Source of the DNA: Gymnothorax reevesii
Taxonomy: Eukaryota; Chordata; Actinopteri; Anguilliformes; Muraenidae
DNA length: 64,000 nt
Assembly: GCA_029721435.1 (NCBI GenBank)
Contig: CM056574.1
Coordinates: 32,692,001-32,756,000, forward strand
Direction of reading: 5' to 3'
Position numbers and translations under genes: made by a program. This document shows, piece by piece, positions 10,062 to 23,100 of the stretch (positions are counted from its first letter, which is position 1; every line of letters begins with the position of its first letter). Below the pieces are notes generated by a model. The model saw only the letters and a program-made list of their open reading frames with translations, was not told the DNA's origin and ran no database searches.

Positions 10062-12689
10062 AGGGATAAGGAGAAGTGTCACTACACATCCCAGTACTAA
10101 AAATAATACATCCTCCTGTCTACCAGTTGTCACCGCAGCCTGTACTTCCACACAGAAGAGTGATTCTCAGTGTTGGTCCAGGGGATCCCTGTTTTTTTTA
10201 GTTTTTTTTTTTTTGCTTTATTCCAGTTTTAATAGCAATCCCAAAAGTTAAACAAGTTGCTAATTTAAAAAAAAATTGCACTATAAGGATTATTTGCACT
10301 TTTAAGCAACCTTGTTGGAACTGAATATACAGTACATGCCTTGAAGTGTTCCTTATTCAGTTCATACTAATATATTGCAATTGTTGTCATTGCATGGAAG
10401 GAGAAAATTCTAACCAATTCAAACAAATGGCTTCAATTTGGTAAAATGTGGACCCATTTACACTGGGAAATGACCGTTGAGTAGTTGATGTCCACTGAAA
10501 AGCCAAGGAAATTGATAATGAGCCAAACCTGCCTTGTGTAGAAGTTAAAAAAAAGTGATGCATTCAGTAATGTAATTAGGACCCTGTCAATTCACCTTAT
10601 TCTTTTCAGTTTGGCCTAGTTTTTATCGTGCATGTTATACCGCTGTTATCAAATGTGTGGCTAAAGAGAGCCAATGATGAAACATGAAAAGGACCTAATT
10701 ATCTGTTTAAAATCGTGATTGCATTGTGGTTGTAACGAAAACCAGCATGTGGGTCTCCGGGACCGACGTTAAGAACTGCTGACACAGCAGATGAGAAGAG
10801 GTAAGGTGAATACATATTTTTGTATTGGGACTCACGCACTGAAGGGGGAAGAGTGAGGTGGAGAGTGCATGTGTGAGAGGCATGCGCAGGACTGATCGAA
10901 TAAGAAGGCGAGACGACACTATATTAGTTTGTGCACGTAAACCATTATTTTGGCATTTAATATATTCACATATTATCATTTCTACAAACTAACCTTGACA
11001 TTTCATAAATGCCTTTGAAATCATATAACCATAATTTAAGTTGAAGGCAATGCATGCATATATTTTTTAGCCGATGTTAGAAATCTTGCACATGCACGCA
11101 TGCACACGCTCGTACAGGCTTTTCTAGTGAAAACGAGACATAAAGAACAGCTGGATGAGGGGCAGGTAGAGGATAAACAGCCAGCAAGAAAGTCAGAGAT
11201 TTTACCCATGTGTTCAGGGACTTTATATTGGCGAGTCACTCAGATGATATCTGTCATGATTTACGTTAGGAAGGCTTTTGCACACCTAGTAGGTTGACCG
11301 GTGCGTAGGAGTGGACCAAAGGTCGGCAAAATCAAAATGGAAAAAACTCCCGCACACTCTACACAATCTGTCATGATTTGCCACCTCTCAAATGAATTTA
11401 ATCAGGCCCTATATTTGATGCCATGAAAATTGCCACTTGCTCCACCAGTGAGTGCCAGTGGAACCATTTTCACAAAGATGGTCGGAGGTTACAGTATGTT
11501 TTTGCGCTGTTTTATCGGTCTGTCTCTTCCTTTGTGAACAAGATTACAGAAAAAGTTCTGGACTGATTTAGATGAAAATTTGAGGGTTGGTTATACAAAT
11601 ATATGATAACAGGAAGAGGTGATTGGACTTTCTCTGGTCAAGGCCAGCATTGCAGGAAAGGTTAAAAAGATGGCGCTGGCAGAGGCATACATTCTTCCCC
11701 GATTGCCCCTCTGATGTAATCTATGGACTTAATCCAGTCACAAATAACTTTATTAATTTTGTTCTTTTTTTTAGCCCTTGGGAAACTTTTAACCTGGGTA
11801 GAATACTGTTGAAATGAATTTTAAAATCATCTAGAAGTTAATGCAAAAAATGCTGTTCATTGCTAAGTGCCCTTCTAATTCAACCAATGGACTTTAACGT
11901 ATGGTCACTAAAGTATTAACAGTTGTGTTCTCTTTTTTAGCACTTGGGAAGCTGTTACCAAGAACATTAATTTACTGTTTACTGTCATGCAGAAGTAAAA
12001 TTAATGCAAAAATATGAAATATACTGTACATTGTCTTTGTCTCAGCTTCAAAAAATGTGGGCTTCAGAGTATATATGGGGAATGCTTGCTGCTTACCTCT
12101 GCTTGGTTGTATGAAAGTGCCATTAATTTTGTGTGAGAAATGTGTTAATTATATAAATCTACTATAATGCAGCGGTAAAGGAGTACATATTTAAAATTAA
12201 AATGACAAAATGTTTTCATGCTGTGGATTTTTTTCTGTTTGAACAAAAATTCCTCATTACGTTTCATCTTAATGCAATTAAAGTTTATGAGGCTAAAAGT
12301 TATATAGCCTTTAACAAACATGTTGACTTGCACTTTTACTGAGGGGATGTCACTTGCCACCTTCTGAATGCATGTAAGGAAGTCTAGTGCCAGAAGTATA
12401 ATTACATCATTGGATATTAACCCTTGAAATGGTTTCAAAGGGTTTTAACCCTTTTAAAACACGATTTGGGCTCCTGTTACAGTTGAGTTAATTAACTCAT
12501 CCCGACAGTTTTGCAAACCCTCCTTTCAATCTGGAGTTATCGTAGGTTTCTGTGTGTTAAACAGATCACAGAAAAAAACCATTTTTACTCATGCAAAGTT
12601 TATTTACCTTTATAGGTTGTTATTATTATGTCATTTAAGCAAGTTTTAAAAATGCCATAAGTTTTCTCGATTTTACTTTGCAGAGCCTG
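10062..12689. other. fbxl8-hsf4 intergenic, proximal part
   Basis: No gene was recognised. T-rich tracts occur near 10190-10215. A local imperfect duplication lies at 11760-12018. The remainder is AT-rich unique-looking sequence. Confidence 0.5.
11760..12018 (+). repeat. imperfect local duplication
   Basis: Two segments (about 11755-11855 and 11925-12018) share the order GTTCTTTTTTTAGC, CTTGGGAA, TTACTGTT-like and AGAAGTTAATGCAAAAA-like words, with many differences. Confidence 0.45.
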
Positions 12690-12818
12690 AGCTCGAGCGA
12701 GATTTGCATCTGTGTGAATGGAGCTCCATCACACGGATTCGCATCTTTGCATTGACTTTGAATGTAATATGTAGTGCGAAAAATTTGTTTCGCGTCCGGT
12801 GTGAAAGCAGCTTTACTC
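12690..12818. repeat. half copy of the palindromic MITE at 5394-5540
   Basis: 12740-12815 matches the right half of the MITE (TTGACTTTGAATGTAAT, GTGCGAAAAA, TTTCGCGTCCGGTGTGAAAGC). The left half is not recognisable, so it is a truncated or diverged copy. Confidence 0.6.
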
Positions 12819-13089
12819 CGATAAATTTTCTGTGAAATAAAGTTGAATATTGGCATAATAATAATATATTGGGCTCCCCTATTCATACATGCAGAAGGGT
12901 GATAAAGGAAAGATATTCAAAAAATGTTTTGACAAAGATAACAAATGCAGATGCTTCTGATTTTTTTTCCTGAAATGGATTGGGTCCACTCATCACCTTA
13001 ATGACTGAAGGGTCAGTTCAAATCAATGCAGAGTTATTCGGCGTGATCACCTACACATTCTTTGATGAACCATTTTCATAATAGCAGTG

Positions 13090-13768
13090 ATCTCTTCCAG
13101 GATGAAGGTGGCCCAAGCCCCATGGGGCATAAGGGGTGTCTGAATAGTTTTATGCCCCCCAGCTGCCCTGCATCTATTTCCCAGACACGGCCCTCTCTAT
13201 TTCCTCTAGTCTCCTGTATGCCCACATGCAATTGAGTTGCTTACGCAACCCCAGGGTGTCCTACATACCAAAAACAACAAACTAAAACAAAATGGGCAAA
13301 GAAATAAACAGCAGTAAGCACTCTGCCCCTACGACGGGGGGTCACGTTCGCTCAGTAGGTCTAACCCACCCTCCACCCACTTCTCTGAGGAACCTGTACC
13401 CAATCTACCCACTGCACATGCCTCAACCCACCAGCCAAGAAAAACATACAGGCGGCAAGGATCCAAAGGTTCCCCTCCACCACGGCAAATCAAAGCAAAA
13501 AGAAATACAATACAAACCAATTAACAAATTATCAAACAATCAAAATAATAGTCCAAAACTTAACAGATTTACTTAGCAAACAATTACTGCGTGATACTCT
13601 CCAATTTCGGATAGCATGCTACAGCAAGACAATTTACACCTGTGAGCAGATATACCAAAGGTCAATTTTCAGTTGACCACGAAATGAACTTTTACAACCA
13701 CCAAACGATTTAGTGGAAAAATAAGTTGCATACCGATTCCAAAACAACCTCCAGGACGAGCCCCCATA
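13090..13768 (-). mobile_element. leader of a second LTR retrotransposon (fragment)
   Basis: On the minus strand, just downstream of the LTR at 13769-15714, lies a primer-binding-site-like stretch (13751-13768, read TGGGGGCTCGTCCTGG) resembling a tRNA-Pro PBS, then several hundred bases of leader without a recognisable gag. The downstream end is not defined; 13090 is approximate. Confidence 0.5.
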
Positions 13769-13791
13769 TGTAACATACTGGTTCATGTGTG

Positions 13792-15346
13792 TACAACCCC
13801 AATTCCAAAATAGTTGGGACAAAGTGTGAATTGTGAATAAAATGAAAACGCAATGACTTTCAAATCACACCAGTCAGTATTTTATTCACAATAGCCCAGA
13901 GGTAACATAGCAGATGTTGAAACTGAGAAATTTGACAATTTTATCCACAAAATGAGCTCACTTCAAATTTGATGGCTGCCACAGGTCTCAAAAAAGTTGG
14001 GACAGGGGCCTGTTTACCATAGTGTAGCATCCCATCTTCTTTTTAACACAGAGTGGAGGCGTCTTGGCATTGAGGAGACTAGTTTCTTGAGTTTAGCCAT
14101 TGGAATTTGATCCCACTCTTGTTTAATACAGGCTTCAAGCTACTGGAGAAATTTGGGTCTCCTGCGCCAAATGTTCTCAATCGGTGAAAGATCAGGACTG
14201 CAAGCAGGCCAGATCAGCACTCGGACTCTTCTACTACAAAGCCATCCTGTTGTTATAGCTGCAGTATGTGGTTTTCCATTGTCCTGCTAAAATACACAAG
14301 GCCTTCCTTGGAATAGGTGTCATCTGGAGGGGAGCATATGTTGCTCTAAAACCTTTATATACCTTTCAGCATTCATGGTGCTTTTTAAAACATGCCCACA
14401 CCATATGCACTAATGCATCCCCATACCATCAGAGATGGTGGCTTTTAAACTGAACGCAGATAACGAGGGATGGCCTTTCTCCTCTTTAGCCCGGCGGACA
14501 TGAGGCCCATGATTTCGAACAAGAATGTCAAATTTGGACTCGTCTGACCGCAGGACACTGCAGTCCATTTTAAATGAGTCTTGGCCGACAGAAAATGGCA
14601 GCGCTTCTGAATCATGCTCAACAATGGCTTCCTTTTTGCATGATAGAGTTTTAGGTGGCATGTGGATGGCACGGCCGACTGTGTTTACTGGCGGTGGTTT
14701 TCTTGAAGTACTCCTGGGCCCATTTAGTAATGACAGAATCATGCCGGTGAGTGATGCAGTGGCGTCTGAGGGCCCGAAGATCACGGGCATCCAGCAAAGG
14801 TCTTTGCCCTTGTCCCTTATGCAGCGATTTTTCCAGTTTCTGTGAATCTTTTGATGATGTTATGCACTGTCGATAATGAGGCCTTCAAAGCCTTTGAAAT
14901 TTGACGTTGAGGAACATTTTTATTTTCAAGTATTCCACAATTTATTTTCCGCAAGCCTTCACAGGTTGGAGAGCCTCTGGCCATCTTTACTTCTGAGAGA
15001 CTCAGCCTCACTAAGACATCCCTTTTACAGCCAATCATGTCACACACCTGATGCCAGTTCACTCAATTACTTGCTAAATGTCCTTTCAGCTGATTATCTT
15101 ATCCATTAATTGCTTTTTCAGCCCTTTTTTGCCTGTGTCCCAACTTTTTTGAGACCTATTGCAGCCAGAAAATTTTAAATGAGCTCATTTTTTGGATAAA
15201 AATATAAAATGTCTCAGTTTCAACATTTGAAATGTTATCTATGTTCTATTGTAAATAACAGTGGCTCAGGTGATCTGAAAGTCATTGCATTTTGATTTTA
15301 TTCACAATTTACTCTTCGTCCCAACTATTTCTGAATTGGGGTTGTA
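13792..15346 (-). mobile_element. Tc1/mariner-type transposon with TIRs and TA duplication
   Basis: The ends are inverted copies beginning CAACCCCAATTCC and extending about 50 bp (13794 inward and 15344 inward), including GTTGGGAC and a CACAATT/TTCACAA segment. TA dinucleotides flank both ends. It encodes a broken Tc1-like transposase on the minus strand and sits inside the LTR at 13769-15714. Confidence 0.88.
14050..15040 (-). pseudogene. degenerate Tc1-like transposase
   Basis: From high to low coordinates the minus strand keeps an N-terminal helix-turn-helix segment (SLSTVHNIIKRF, near 14830), a middle part with YHAKRKP and a cluster around 14550, and the C-terminal motif WPACSPDLSPIEN (about 14171-14215), typical of DD34E Tc1 transposases. 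Several stops and frameshifts separate them, so no full-length product is possible. Confidence 0.85.
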
Positions 15347-15721
15347 CATTTAAAGGGGAGATCAACACAGTTTAGAAACAATAATAATGAGGTTTATTAA
15401 ATAAAGAAGAATTTCACAGAGACGAAAGTTAAAAAAGAATAAAGATTAACAAAAAAAGAGTAGGACAAATCAGGATAATGGGAGACACAAAAATATAGTA
15501 TAAATCAGTCTAGGGGTAAACAGCCAAACACAACAGAATAAAACGAAGCCGGGTGAAGGAGACCAGGGCGAGCGCAGAATCAGGAAGCATTTTATATTGT
15601 TCCCAATAAGGTGCACCAGGGTAAAAACAGAAAAAGAAACAAGCACCCTGGCACTTCAGTGCCAGTGGGCAGGGTTAATGAGGCAAACACACCCGGAGCA
15701 GCGGGGCCATAACAGAGCACT

Positions 15722-15990
15722 AAAATGATTCTCAGCACATGCCACCAACTTCTCAGTCACCAGATCTCAAACTAAATGGACTTATATGGCAGATTTTGGA
15801 ACAAGGTGCTAGACAGTGCTCCATCTGACCATCATCAAAACACCAAATGTAGGAATATCGCTTGGAAGAAAGGAACTCACTTGTGCGTTCTGTGCCCAGG
15901 GGTATGGAAGCTTGTCTGGCCGCCGGTGGAGGCCCAACACCTTCCGAAGACTCTAGTTGAGTTTTCATTAATTTGTCACCTGTCTGTACA
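15722..15990 (+). pseudogene. C-terminal fragment of another Tc1-like transposase
   Basis: The plus strand reads SQSPDLKLNGLIWQILEQ followed by a diverged tail, resembling the SPDLNPIE...W..L region of Tc1 transposases. It starts a few bases from the end of the LTR at 15714, which may have inserted into it. Confidence 0.6.
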
Positions 15991-16410
15991 TATATTCATG
16001 TGGCCGCGCACACTCTCAAACACGATTCAGAAGGGCACTAGTACACTCAAACTAATACCTTGGTGCAGTATTTGTCAGTAGGACCCTTGCCCACTTGAGC
16101 TGAGGATCTCTCTCATACTATGGTGCCTTTTCAGTTTGCCCTCTACCTATGAGTTTTTAAAAATAAAAACAAAAACTAAACTTTCCAGTCTTCCTCAAAA
16201 AGTGAACTATTCATTGATGAATAAACCAGCAAATATTTTGATGTACTGCAGAGGAAGGTAAAGCAGGCAGTCCTCTCTCATGCAGGCCATTGCCATGATG
16301 ATGGTGACTATGCAGATGTGACCTGGAGGTGTTTGACCTTTCACCTATTATTTCCCGCTTCTCCCCCTCCCCTCCCTGAAATCCTCACACTGCCATGGTT
16401 CGCACTTAAC

Positions 16411-16650
16411 TGCCCCCCCCCCCCCCCTCCCCAACCTGCACCAGCCACAATGACCACATTTGAATAGGTCACAGCTGTGTGTATGTTCAGGTGTTTTGGT
16501 GTGTGTGTGTGTGTGTGTGGGGGGTGGAGACTTGATCTTCAATAAAACAAGCTTCAGGAACAAATATAAAAATGCTTTATCGCGGGATGTGCCCTGGGGT
16601 GCAGCTAATGGCACACACGCGCACGCACACACATACACACACATTGTGCG
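16411..16650. repeat. C tract, GT and CA microsatellites
   Basis: A run of about 15 C lies near 16412-16427, (GT)n near 16499-16520 and CA/CG-rich alternating repeats near 16610-16650. The apparent 121-codon minus-strand frame across this area is repeat-derived. Confidence 0.9.
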
Positions 16651-16946
16651 ATACACCACACACCTCTCTGTTAAGCTGCGGTGAGCTGGGCTGCTCTTGG
16701 AGAGGGGCAGCATTGTGCCAAACGGCGTGACTCTGCGCTGTTATTCAGGGCTTTGTTTTCATAGCCCTGGGGCCCTGCTTTGTGTCCTCCATTATTGGAG
16801 GGTGGGGAGGGGTCTTTTTGTGGGGGGCGAGCGCGTGGTTATGCTGACGCTGGGCAGTGGGGGGAAACCGAGGGGGACTGATATGGCCGGTGAATTGGGC
16901 CCAAGCGCCAGTTAGTCAGCAGAAGAGCTGTCGCGCAATAGCCGCC

Positions 16947-16955
16947 ATGGAATAG
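16947..16955 (+). promoter_or_regulatory. minimal upstream ORF (ATG GAA TAG) before hsf4
   Basis: GCCGCCATGG is a perfect Kozak context 75 bases upstream of the hsf4 start, but the frame closes after two codons. If it lies in the mature leader it should reduce initiation at the main start. The transcription start is unknown. Confidence 0.5.
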
Positions 16956-17021
16956 GACCGCCTGCCGTCACTGACGACTCCATCAGCAACTCTCGTGCCC
17001 CGGACCGCCTCGGCTGCAACC

Positions 17022-17147
17022 ATGCAGGAGTCCCCTGGACCTCTCTGCATGGATGGAGGCTACACTAGCAACGTCCCGGCCTTCCTCACCAAGCTCTGGA
17101 CTCTGGTGGAGGACCCTGAGACCAGTCACCTCATCTGCTGGAGTACG
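17022..17147 (+). CDS. hsf4: hsf4 exon 1
   Basis: Residues 1-42, phase 0 end, donor ACG|GTAAGG. It holds the first part of the DNA-binding domain ([15 protein letters not shown]). ATG 17022 is chosen because homology starts just after it; the frame extends upstream without another ATG. Confidence 0.93.
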
Positions 17148-20100
17148 GTAAGGGTCAAAGCAAAGGGCCCCTGGCTTAGGCCCTTGTTTGGCTATTTTTG
17201 CTCGTTTCTCGCCTGATTCCTATCCCTGCCAATGGAAGCGTAGACCTTTTGACCACAATATTATTAAAAGCTTGTTTCCTGTTGGACCCTCTGTCGCCTA
17301 CGTTGACTTTGAGAATTTTTGGTTTGATGAAAAAAATGACCAACTACATTTTACGCATTTGTGCATTTACCTAACAAGTAAGTATGTACTAAGGTTATAA
17401 TGACATACAATAGTTTTTGGGCAAACCTAGGAATGTACACTCATTAGAACGCTTGTGATAAATGAACACTTCAGAGTACATCAGGTCTTGTGTTTGCCCT
17501 GGTCGGGCTCCACATAAGTACTATGGATGTGTTTATACTTCGTTCAAAGTGAGTTGACAGTAAGTATTTTACTGTGTAGGCAAAAGGCTATATACTGGTC
17601 TTCAACTCCCAAAGACCAAGCTTTGCATAATGCAATTTTGGCGCACTATACGCAGAAGGTGGAGAGGCGCTGAGGTTATGTGGATAATGAAGTCGAGACC
17701 GAGGGCCGTGCAGTTGACATTATGAGCCGAGGGCTCGGAGAATCATGGCCTTTACTGGAAATACAGCAGGGGGAGACCCACTGAGTGAGTGGCCGTGACT
17801 GCGAGTTCCAGCACAATGCTCACTGCGGGAAAAGCTCTCATTGTGAAGATGCTGTACATCTCCCCATGGAGAAGGGCTGGACGGGGCTCTCACGTGGAAT
17901 GCACCCGAGATGACTCATTACTGGGCAGAGTCATTCCAGGAAAGTGTGTCCTCTGCTCTGGGCTGGACTGTTTCTTGCAGCGGCACTGTTATCTAACATT
18001 CTCATAAACAACAATCATAATGATGAAGCATTTCCGTGACCCAAGGAAACTGGGTCATGCTTTTTTAACAACTAAAAATGTCCTTAAGTGCAGAATATTT
18101 TTAACAATCACCGTTCATTGCTAAAAATTGCAAATATAATAATAATAATAAAAATAATAATAATAATAACAACAACAATGATTATTGTTATTGTTGTTGC
18201 TGTTGTTGTTGTTGTTGAGTGGTGGTGGTGCTCTTGTTGCAAGTGTTTTGCACTATTTTTTTGTAAAATCAAGAGACTGTTGTGCATGAAAATCTGAGGT
18301 CAGCAGTGTTTGATATATTCAATAATAAAGTGGTTACATGGATTTCTTTACCGAGGACGGAAGAGACAGACCTCTTGGCAGAACTGGAACTCAATGAGGA
18401 GCAACAATCCAGCAATAGAAGGACATTGGCCAGGATCTTAAATATATATGCAATAGTTAACAATGGGAAATAGGTGAGAGCAGGAGCGCATATGAAGGGG
18501 CAATGTGCAAGACAACAAGCGTCTGCCACTAACATGGCAATATCCCCCGCCGCCTCAATTTTATGTGTCTGTACGGACGGACATACGGAGCCCAATACTA
18601 TATCCCCCGCTTTGCGCTAATCACGTGGTGGGGGATAATAAAAATTATATGATAAGGACATATTTGGGAAAACCAAAGGAAAAACTGATAAGCATGGCTG
18701 GATTGCAGGTAGAACAATAGAGAGACTCAGAAGCTAACAAGCAGCCTCCAGCAGGTGAAGAATTGAAGCGCTGATTACTAAAACCCCACAAGTCAAGTCA
18801 AGTGTGACTTATGGGGTTTTAGTAATAGGTGCTTCAATTGCTGCAATGGATTTTTGAAACCTCACCACAATGAATGGCACGTTACATCATACAGTATTAC
18901 TGCTATAGTTTATCAGATATCTATTGCTATAGCTTATCATGTCAAAATCATTATGATCGCATTTTAGAACTTGCCGTGGCCTTTCTGATGATTGATGACA
19001 TGGTCACCATATACTTATCATGACTTTTTTGGCGTTCATATTCTGGTTTCACGGGTATTTTTCGTTGTTCATTGTACTTTTACCATAAAAGTAGTCTTTT
19101 ATCATGTAGATTGCAGGAGTTGATCATGTGGTTATGATATGGTTTGCCAAACAGTTATTGCTGTGATTCATAGTTAAGGCCATGGATGTAGGTGTGACTG
19201 GGGCTTTTTGTATTTGCCCTGTTTTATAGACCGCAGGTTGTTCCACGGGTTGCTTCCTCATACTGTGAAGAAATTCGGGCCTTATATGTACTGATACTCT
19301 CGTTATTGCTTAAGCTGAACCACATCAGAGCACTGTGTGGCACCCGCTCATAACTCTGACAGCTTTGACAAGGCCATTCTTTGAGAGAATAGACAGGCAT
19401 TCAATTAGACTGACATAAAAAAAGATGAACAGCTAACACCTGTGAGAAAATTCACCTGTCTTTCTGTCGGATGCAAGAATGTCATCCCTCAACAATCTTG
19501 GAGTGTTTGCATGCCATTGTACTCATTGCCCGTTTATTGCCTAAAACCTTTAAAATAGTTTGTACATAATCTGCTGTGTATACATATCTCTTTTTCATCT
19601 TGCCATGCATGTAATTTAAAGTAACTAAGGTGCACTTGCCGCATCAGGCTAATGTGACGAAAATTGCAAGGGGCAGCAATGTTTACGCAAACTCCGAAGC
19701 ACTGTTTACTGGCAGTGAACATACCAAATTAATGTAGCAGTAATCGTTATTAGATGGACACCAAATATGAAAACCACAAAGGAAAAACAATCAGAGTCCA
19801 AATTAAGCATTTTTGTATATTTTATATGTTATATATTATTGTAATATTTATAATAATATAAACTGCTAAAAAAATAAAGGGAACACTTAAACAACACAAT
19901 ATAACTCCAGGTGTTCCCTTCAGTTTATTGAGCAGTATATAATAGTAGGCTATAATATATTATTATAATATTTAATATATTTTATTTTTTTTGCATAATT
20001 TTTTAGTGCTTTGTTTCTAAGATTGTTTTGAATTTTGAATTCATTATTTCTCCACAACGTGAAAATGTGACTCTGATCATTTTTTTTTTCATTGTGGTCT

Positions 20101-23100
20101 TCATATGTATTGAAATATCCCTAAAAAGTCTTATTACATCAACATCAATAATATTATTATTATTCTTATCAGCAGTAGTCGTGGCACATCTTACTACAAT
20201 CATAATAATGGAAAATATAATTACTAGTAATGTTTTCATCTGCTTCCAACAAAAACTACTCTTGAAACAAAGTCCAAAATCATATTGACAATAATTTCAG
20301 TGGCTAATTGACTCTAAGATATTTAGTTGATGTATCGGAGTTATAAAAACAAGGTGCATCCAATAATGATTTTTTATTATTGGTAGCTTTCATTTAGGGC
20401 TAAGAATTTCTAACCTGGAACATGCCTTTTCACAGTGACACCTATGGCACAGCTTTTCGGTCATTTTAATCTTATTGTTTTAAATTCCTACAAGCTGATA
20501 TTTAATATCAAGTTCCTTTGGCTTGCTGCTTTTATAGCCAGAGAGCAGTTTGAATATATTTTGAAAAATCAATAAATATTGTTTATTTGTAAATCTGTCT
20601 TAAGTTAAAGAATGAATCAGATAATACTGAATGCTCAAAACAAAATAAATACTCATCAATAAGGTTTTTTGTAGTTAAGATATGAATGATTTTTGCCCAT
20701 CAGTCAGTTACATACAGTATGAGTTATGTTAGATGGTATTGGATTAATATTTAAATATGAGTTATCCAACATTAATAGCGAAGATGAGAAATCAGAGACA
20801 ATGCTGTTAAGAAGCACTTGTCTTTTCATTCTGAATTGTAAGAATTGTTCATCAACCGAGTGTTTTAGCCATGATAAAGTTTTTAGTGGCTGTTGAATGG
20901 TTTCAGAAGGTTCTAGCACCTACGTCATAACAGTGTAGATCCGCTGTTAGAATTTAGTCTACGGCCACCACCTTAATCTCGCACAAATTACATAATGTGT
21001 GAAATTATACTTCGGAAGTTGTCTGAAAACACAAAGAGCTGCTTCCTGTCGCTGCTGTGCTTGACATATTCATTTAGACAGTATCCCAGGGATATGTTTA
21101 GAAAATACTGGCCTTTTTCACTGAAAATGCCTTTTAAATTGTAAGCGAAAGTCTGTTAAAATTGAGATTTTCAGGCACAGTACCAGTCAAAAGTTTGGAC
21201 ACACTTAGTTAATGTTACAGCATTCTGCTTTTAGAGAAATTTAAATGGCTTCACTTCTCTATATAATCTCAAATGTAATTTTGTGAAAGGTAAACAGCCA
21301 GATATATAAAGGGAATAATTTACTTGTTTGAATAGAATTCGAGGTTTTGGAATTCTCAAAGAAGCCATATTTCGCAAAGTAGACAGACAGACAAGCTCTT
21401 CCCATTTTCCCACCGGCGAATTAAAGTCAAGCTGTTACGGGACTTATTGGGCAAAAAGGTCGATGAAAGTCAAACTGCAAGTGCAGCCCATCTAAGGGAA
21501 CTTAGCCAGGGCTGCACAGCAGCAACTCATTATAGCCATTAGACAGTCCTTATTTTAAAAAAAAATGTGAGTCTGCTCAGCAGATATGACAGGTGCTGGT
21601 TAGTTTGATGGATTTAAGAATTAGATACTTTTTTCAAACATGCTAAATGCTTATTTCTTTATTTAACATGTATTGTAAAAAAAATGTAGGTATGTCCTAA
21701 GTTTTGACTGGTACAGTACTTCAAACAGCATAATTTCACCTCACAGACTCGAACGGCCATCTCCCATCTTTCAGAGCACAAGTCTATGCTGATGAGACTG
21801 TTTATGATCTGTTTCCCGCTGTTCACTTTCACAGACCGGCACGAGCTTCCATGTGTTTGACCAGGGCAGATTTGCCAAGGAGGTCTTACCCAAATACTTC
21901 AAGCACAACAACATGGCCAGCTTTGTACGCCAACTTAACATGTGTGAGTATCGGCGGAAAGCAATTAAGTTGTATGAGTAGCGCCAGTCAGCCAGTTAAT
22001 ATGTGTAACGCTAATGCATAATAAGTGCGTGAGCAACAGCATTCAGAATTTTATGTGTCAGTAGCACTAATGAGTCTTTAATATGCATGAATATCCTTGC
22101 TCAGCAGATAAATGTGTGAATACCTCTGATAAGTATTTACAGAGCATAACAGCAGTCTGCATTTAATGTGTAAGACTACCACTTAATTTAGGTCAGGAAA
22201 GTGTCCAGTAAATTAAGGTTGTTTCTTAATGTTAACTAACATCTAAATTTGCATTAATGTCTGCATGTGTGCATGCGGTAGTCCGCACTCGCGCAGGTGT
22301 GTGTCTGAGTGTCCGCGCGCACGTGTGTGTAGCCACCACAGTACTGCGGAGTAAAGCTTGACTAACTCTCACTTCTGTGGTCAGATGGCTTCAGGAAGGT
22401 GGTGAATATTGAGCAGAGTGGACTGGTGAAGCCAGAGCGAGACGACACTGAGTTCCAGCACCTGTACTTCCTGCAAGGGCACGAACACCTGCTGGAACAC
22501 ATCAAGAGGAAGGTGGGACATGGACTTCTGTGCGCACAAACACGCACTTACCTTAATGTATATTTCCAGGAAGAGTGCTCTGTTTTTGTGTGCCTCTTGT
22601 GTCGTTGCCTTTAAATACAACTACTCTGTAAGTCTAGATAGTGTGATGCACTTAAATTTTTTTCTTGAAACAATTTAACCCAAAAAATTGTGTCAGCCAA
22701 CTTAATTGCCTTATGTGAGCAGTCATTTCAGTAAACAAACATGGTGTTTATTTTGAAAAGCGATTTTACCATAATTTTAAGTGCTGTGAAAACAAGATCT
22801 TTAAAGTGGCTTTCACATTTTTACCCCGCCCCACCTGAAGGGTGAGGGCAAGGGGTATTGTTTTTGGTTCAGTTTGTTTCTGTGTTTGTGAGTTTGATTT
22901 TAACACTCAAGTGGCAAAACTAATGGGCATATTCACCCCAAATTCAGTATAGGGATTGCCACTGACCCAGAATAGATCCCTATTGAATTTCATACAAGTA
23001 GGTGAAAGTATGTGCGAGGGGCGGGGTTTGTTGTGCCTGGCACCACTTGTTTTAGGTAATCAGTCTCCACAAAACAATAGAGTCTACCGCAATATCTGGG

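Larger units (their letters stand above)
13769..15714 (-). mobile_element. LTR of a second retrotransposon, interrupted by a Tc1-like element
   Basis: Read on the minus strand, the LTR starts TGTTATGGCCCCGC at 15714 and ends GTTACA at 13769. It has a TATAAAA-type box (about 15595) and AATAAA in its distal part, and is followed by a PBS-like sequence. Without the Tc1-like insert (13792-15346) it is about 390 bp. No second LTR was found in the window. The sequence differs from the Gmr1-like LTR apart from the shared TGTTATGGCCCC start. Confidence 0.65.
17148..21834 (+). other. hsf4 intron 1
   Basis: 4.7 kb GT-AG intron. It contains (AAT)n and (TTG)n runs near 18137-18215, a hairpin at 18759-18840, a Tc1-type MITE at 19865-19936, AT-rich sequence at 19800-20350 and a second Tc1-type element at 21178-21719. 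Confidence 0.85.

Noticed and set aside
16348..16713. 121-codon minus-strand gene
   Set aside because: Translation of C tract, GT and CA repeats.
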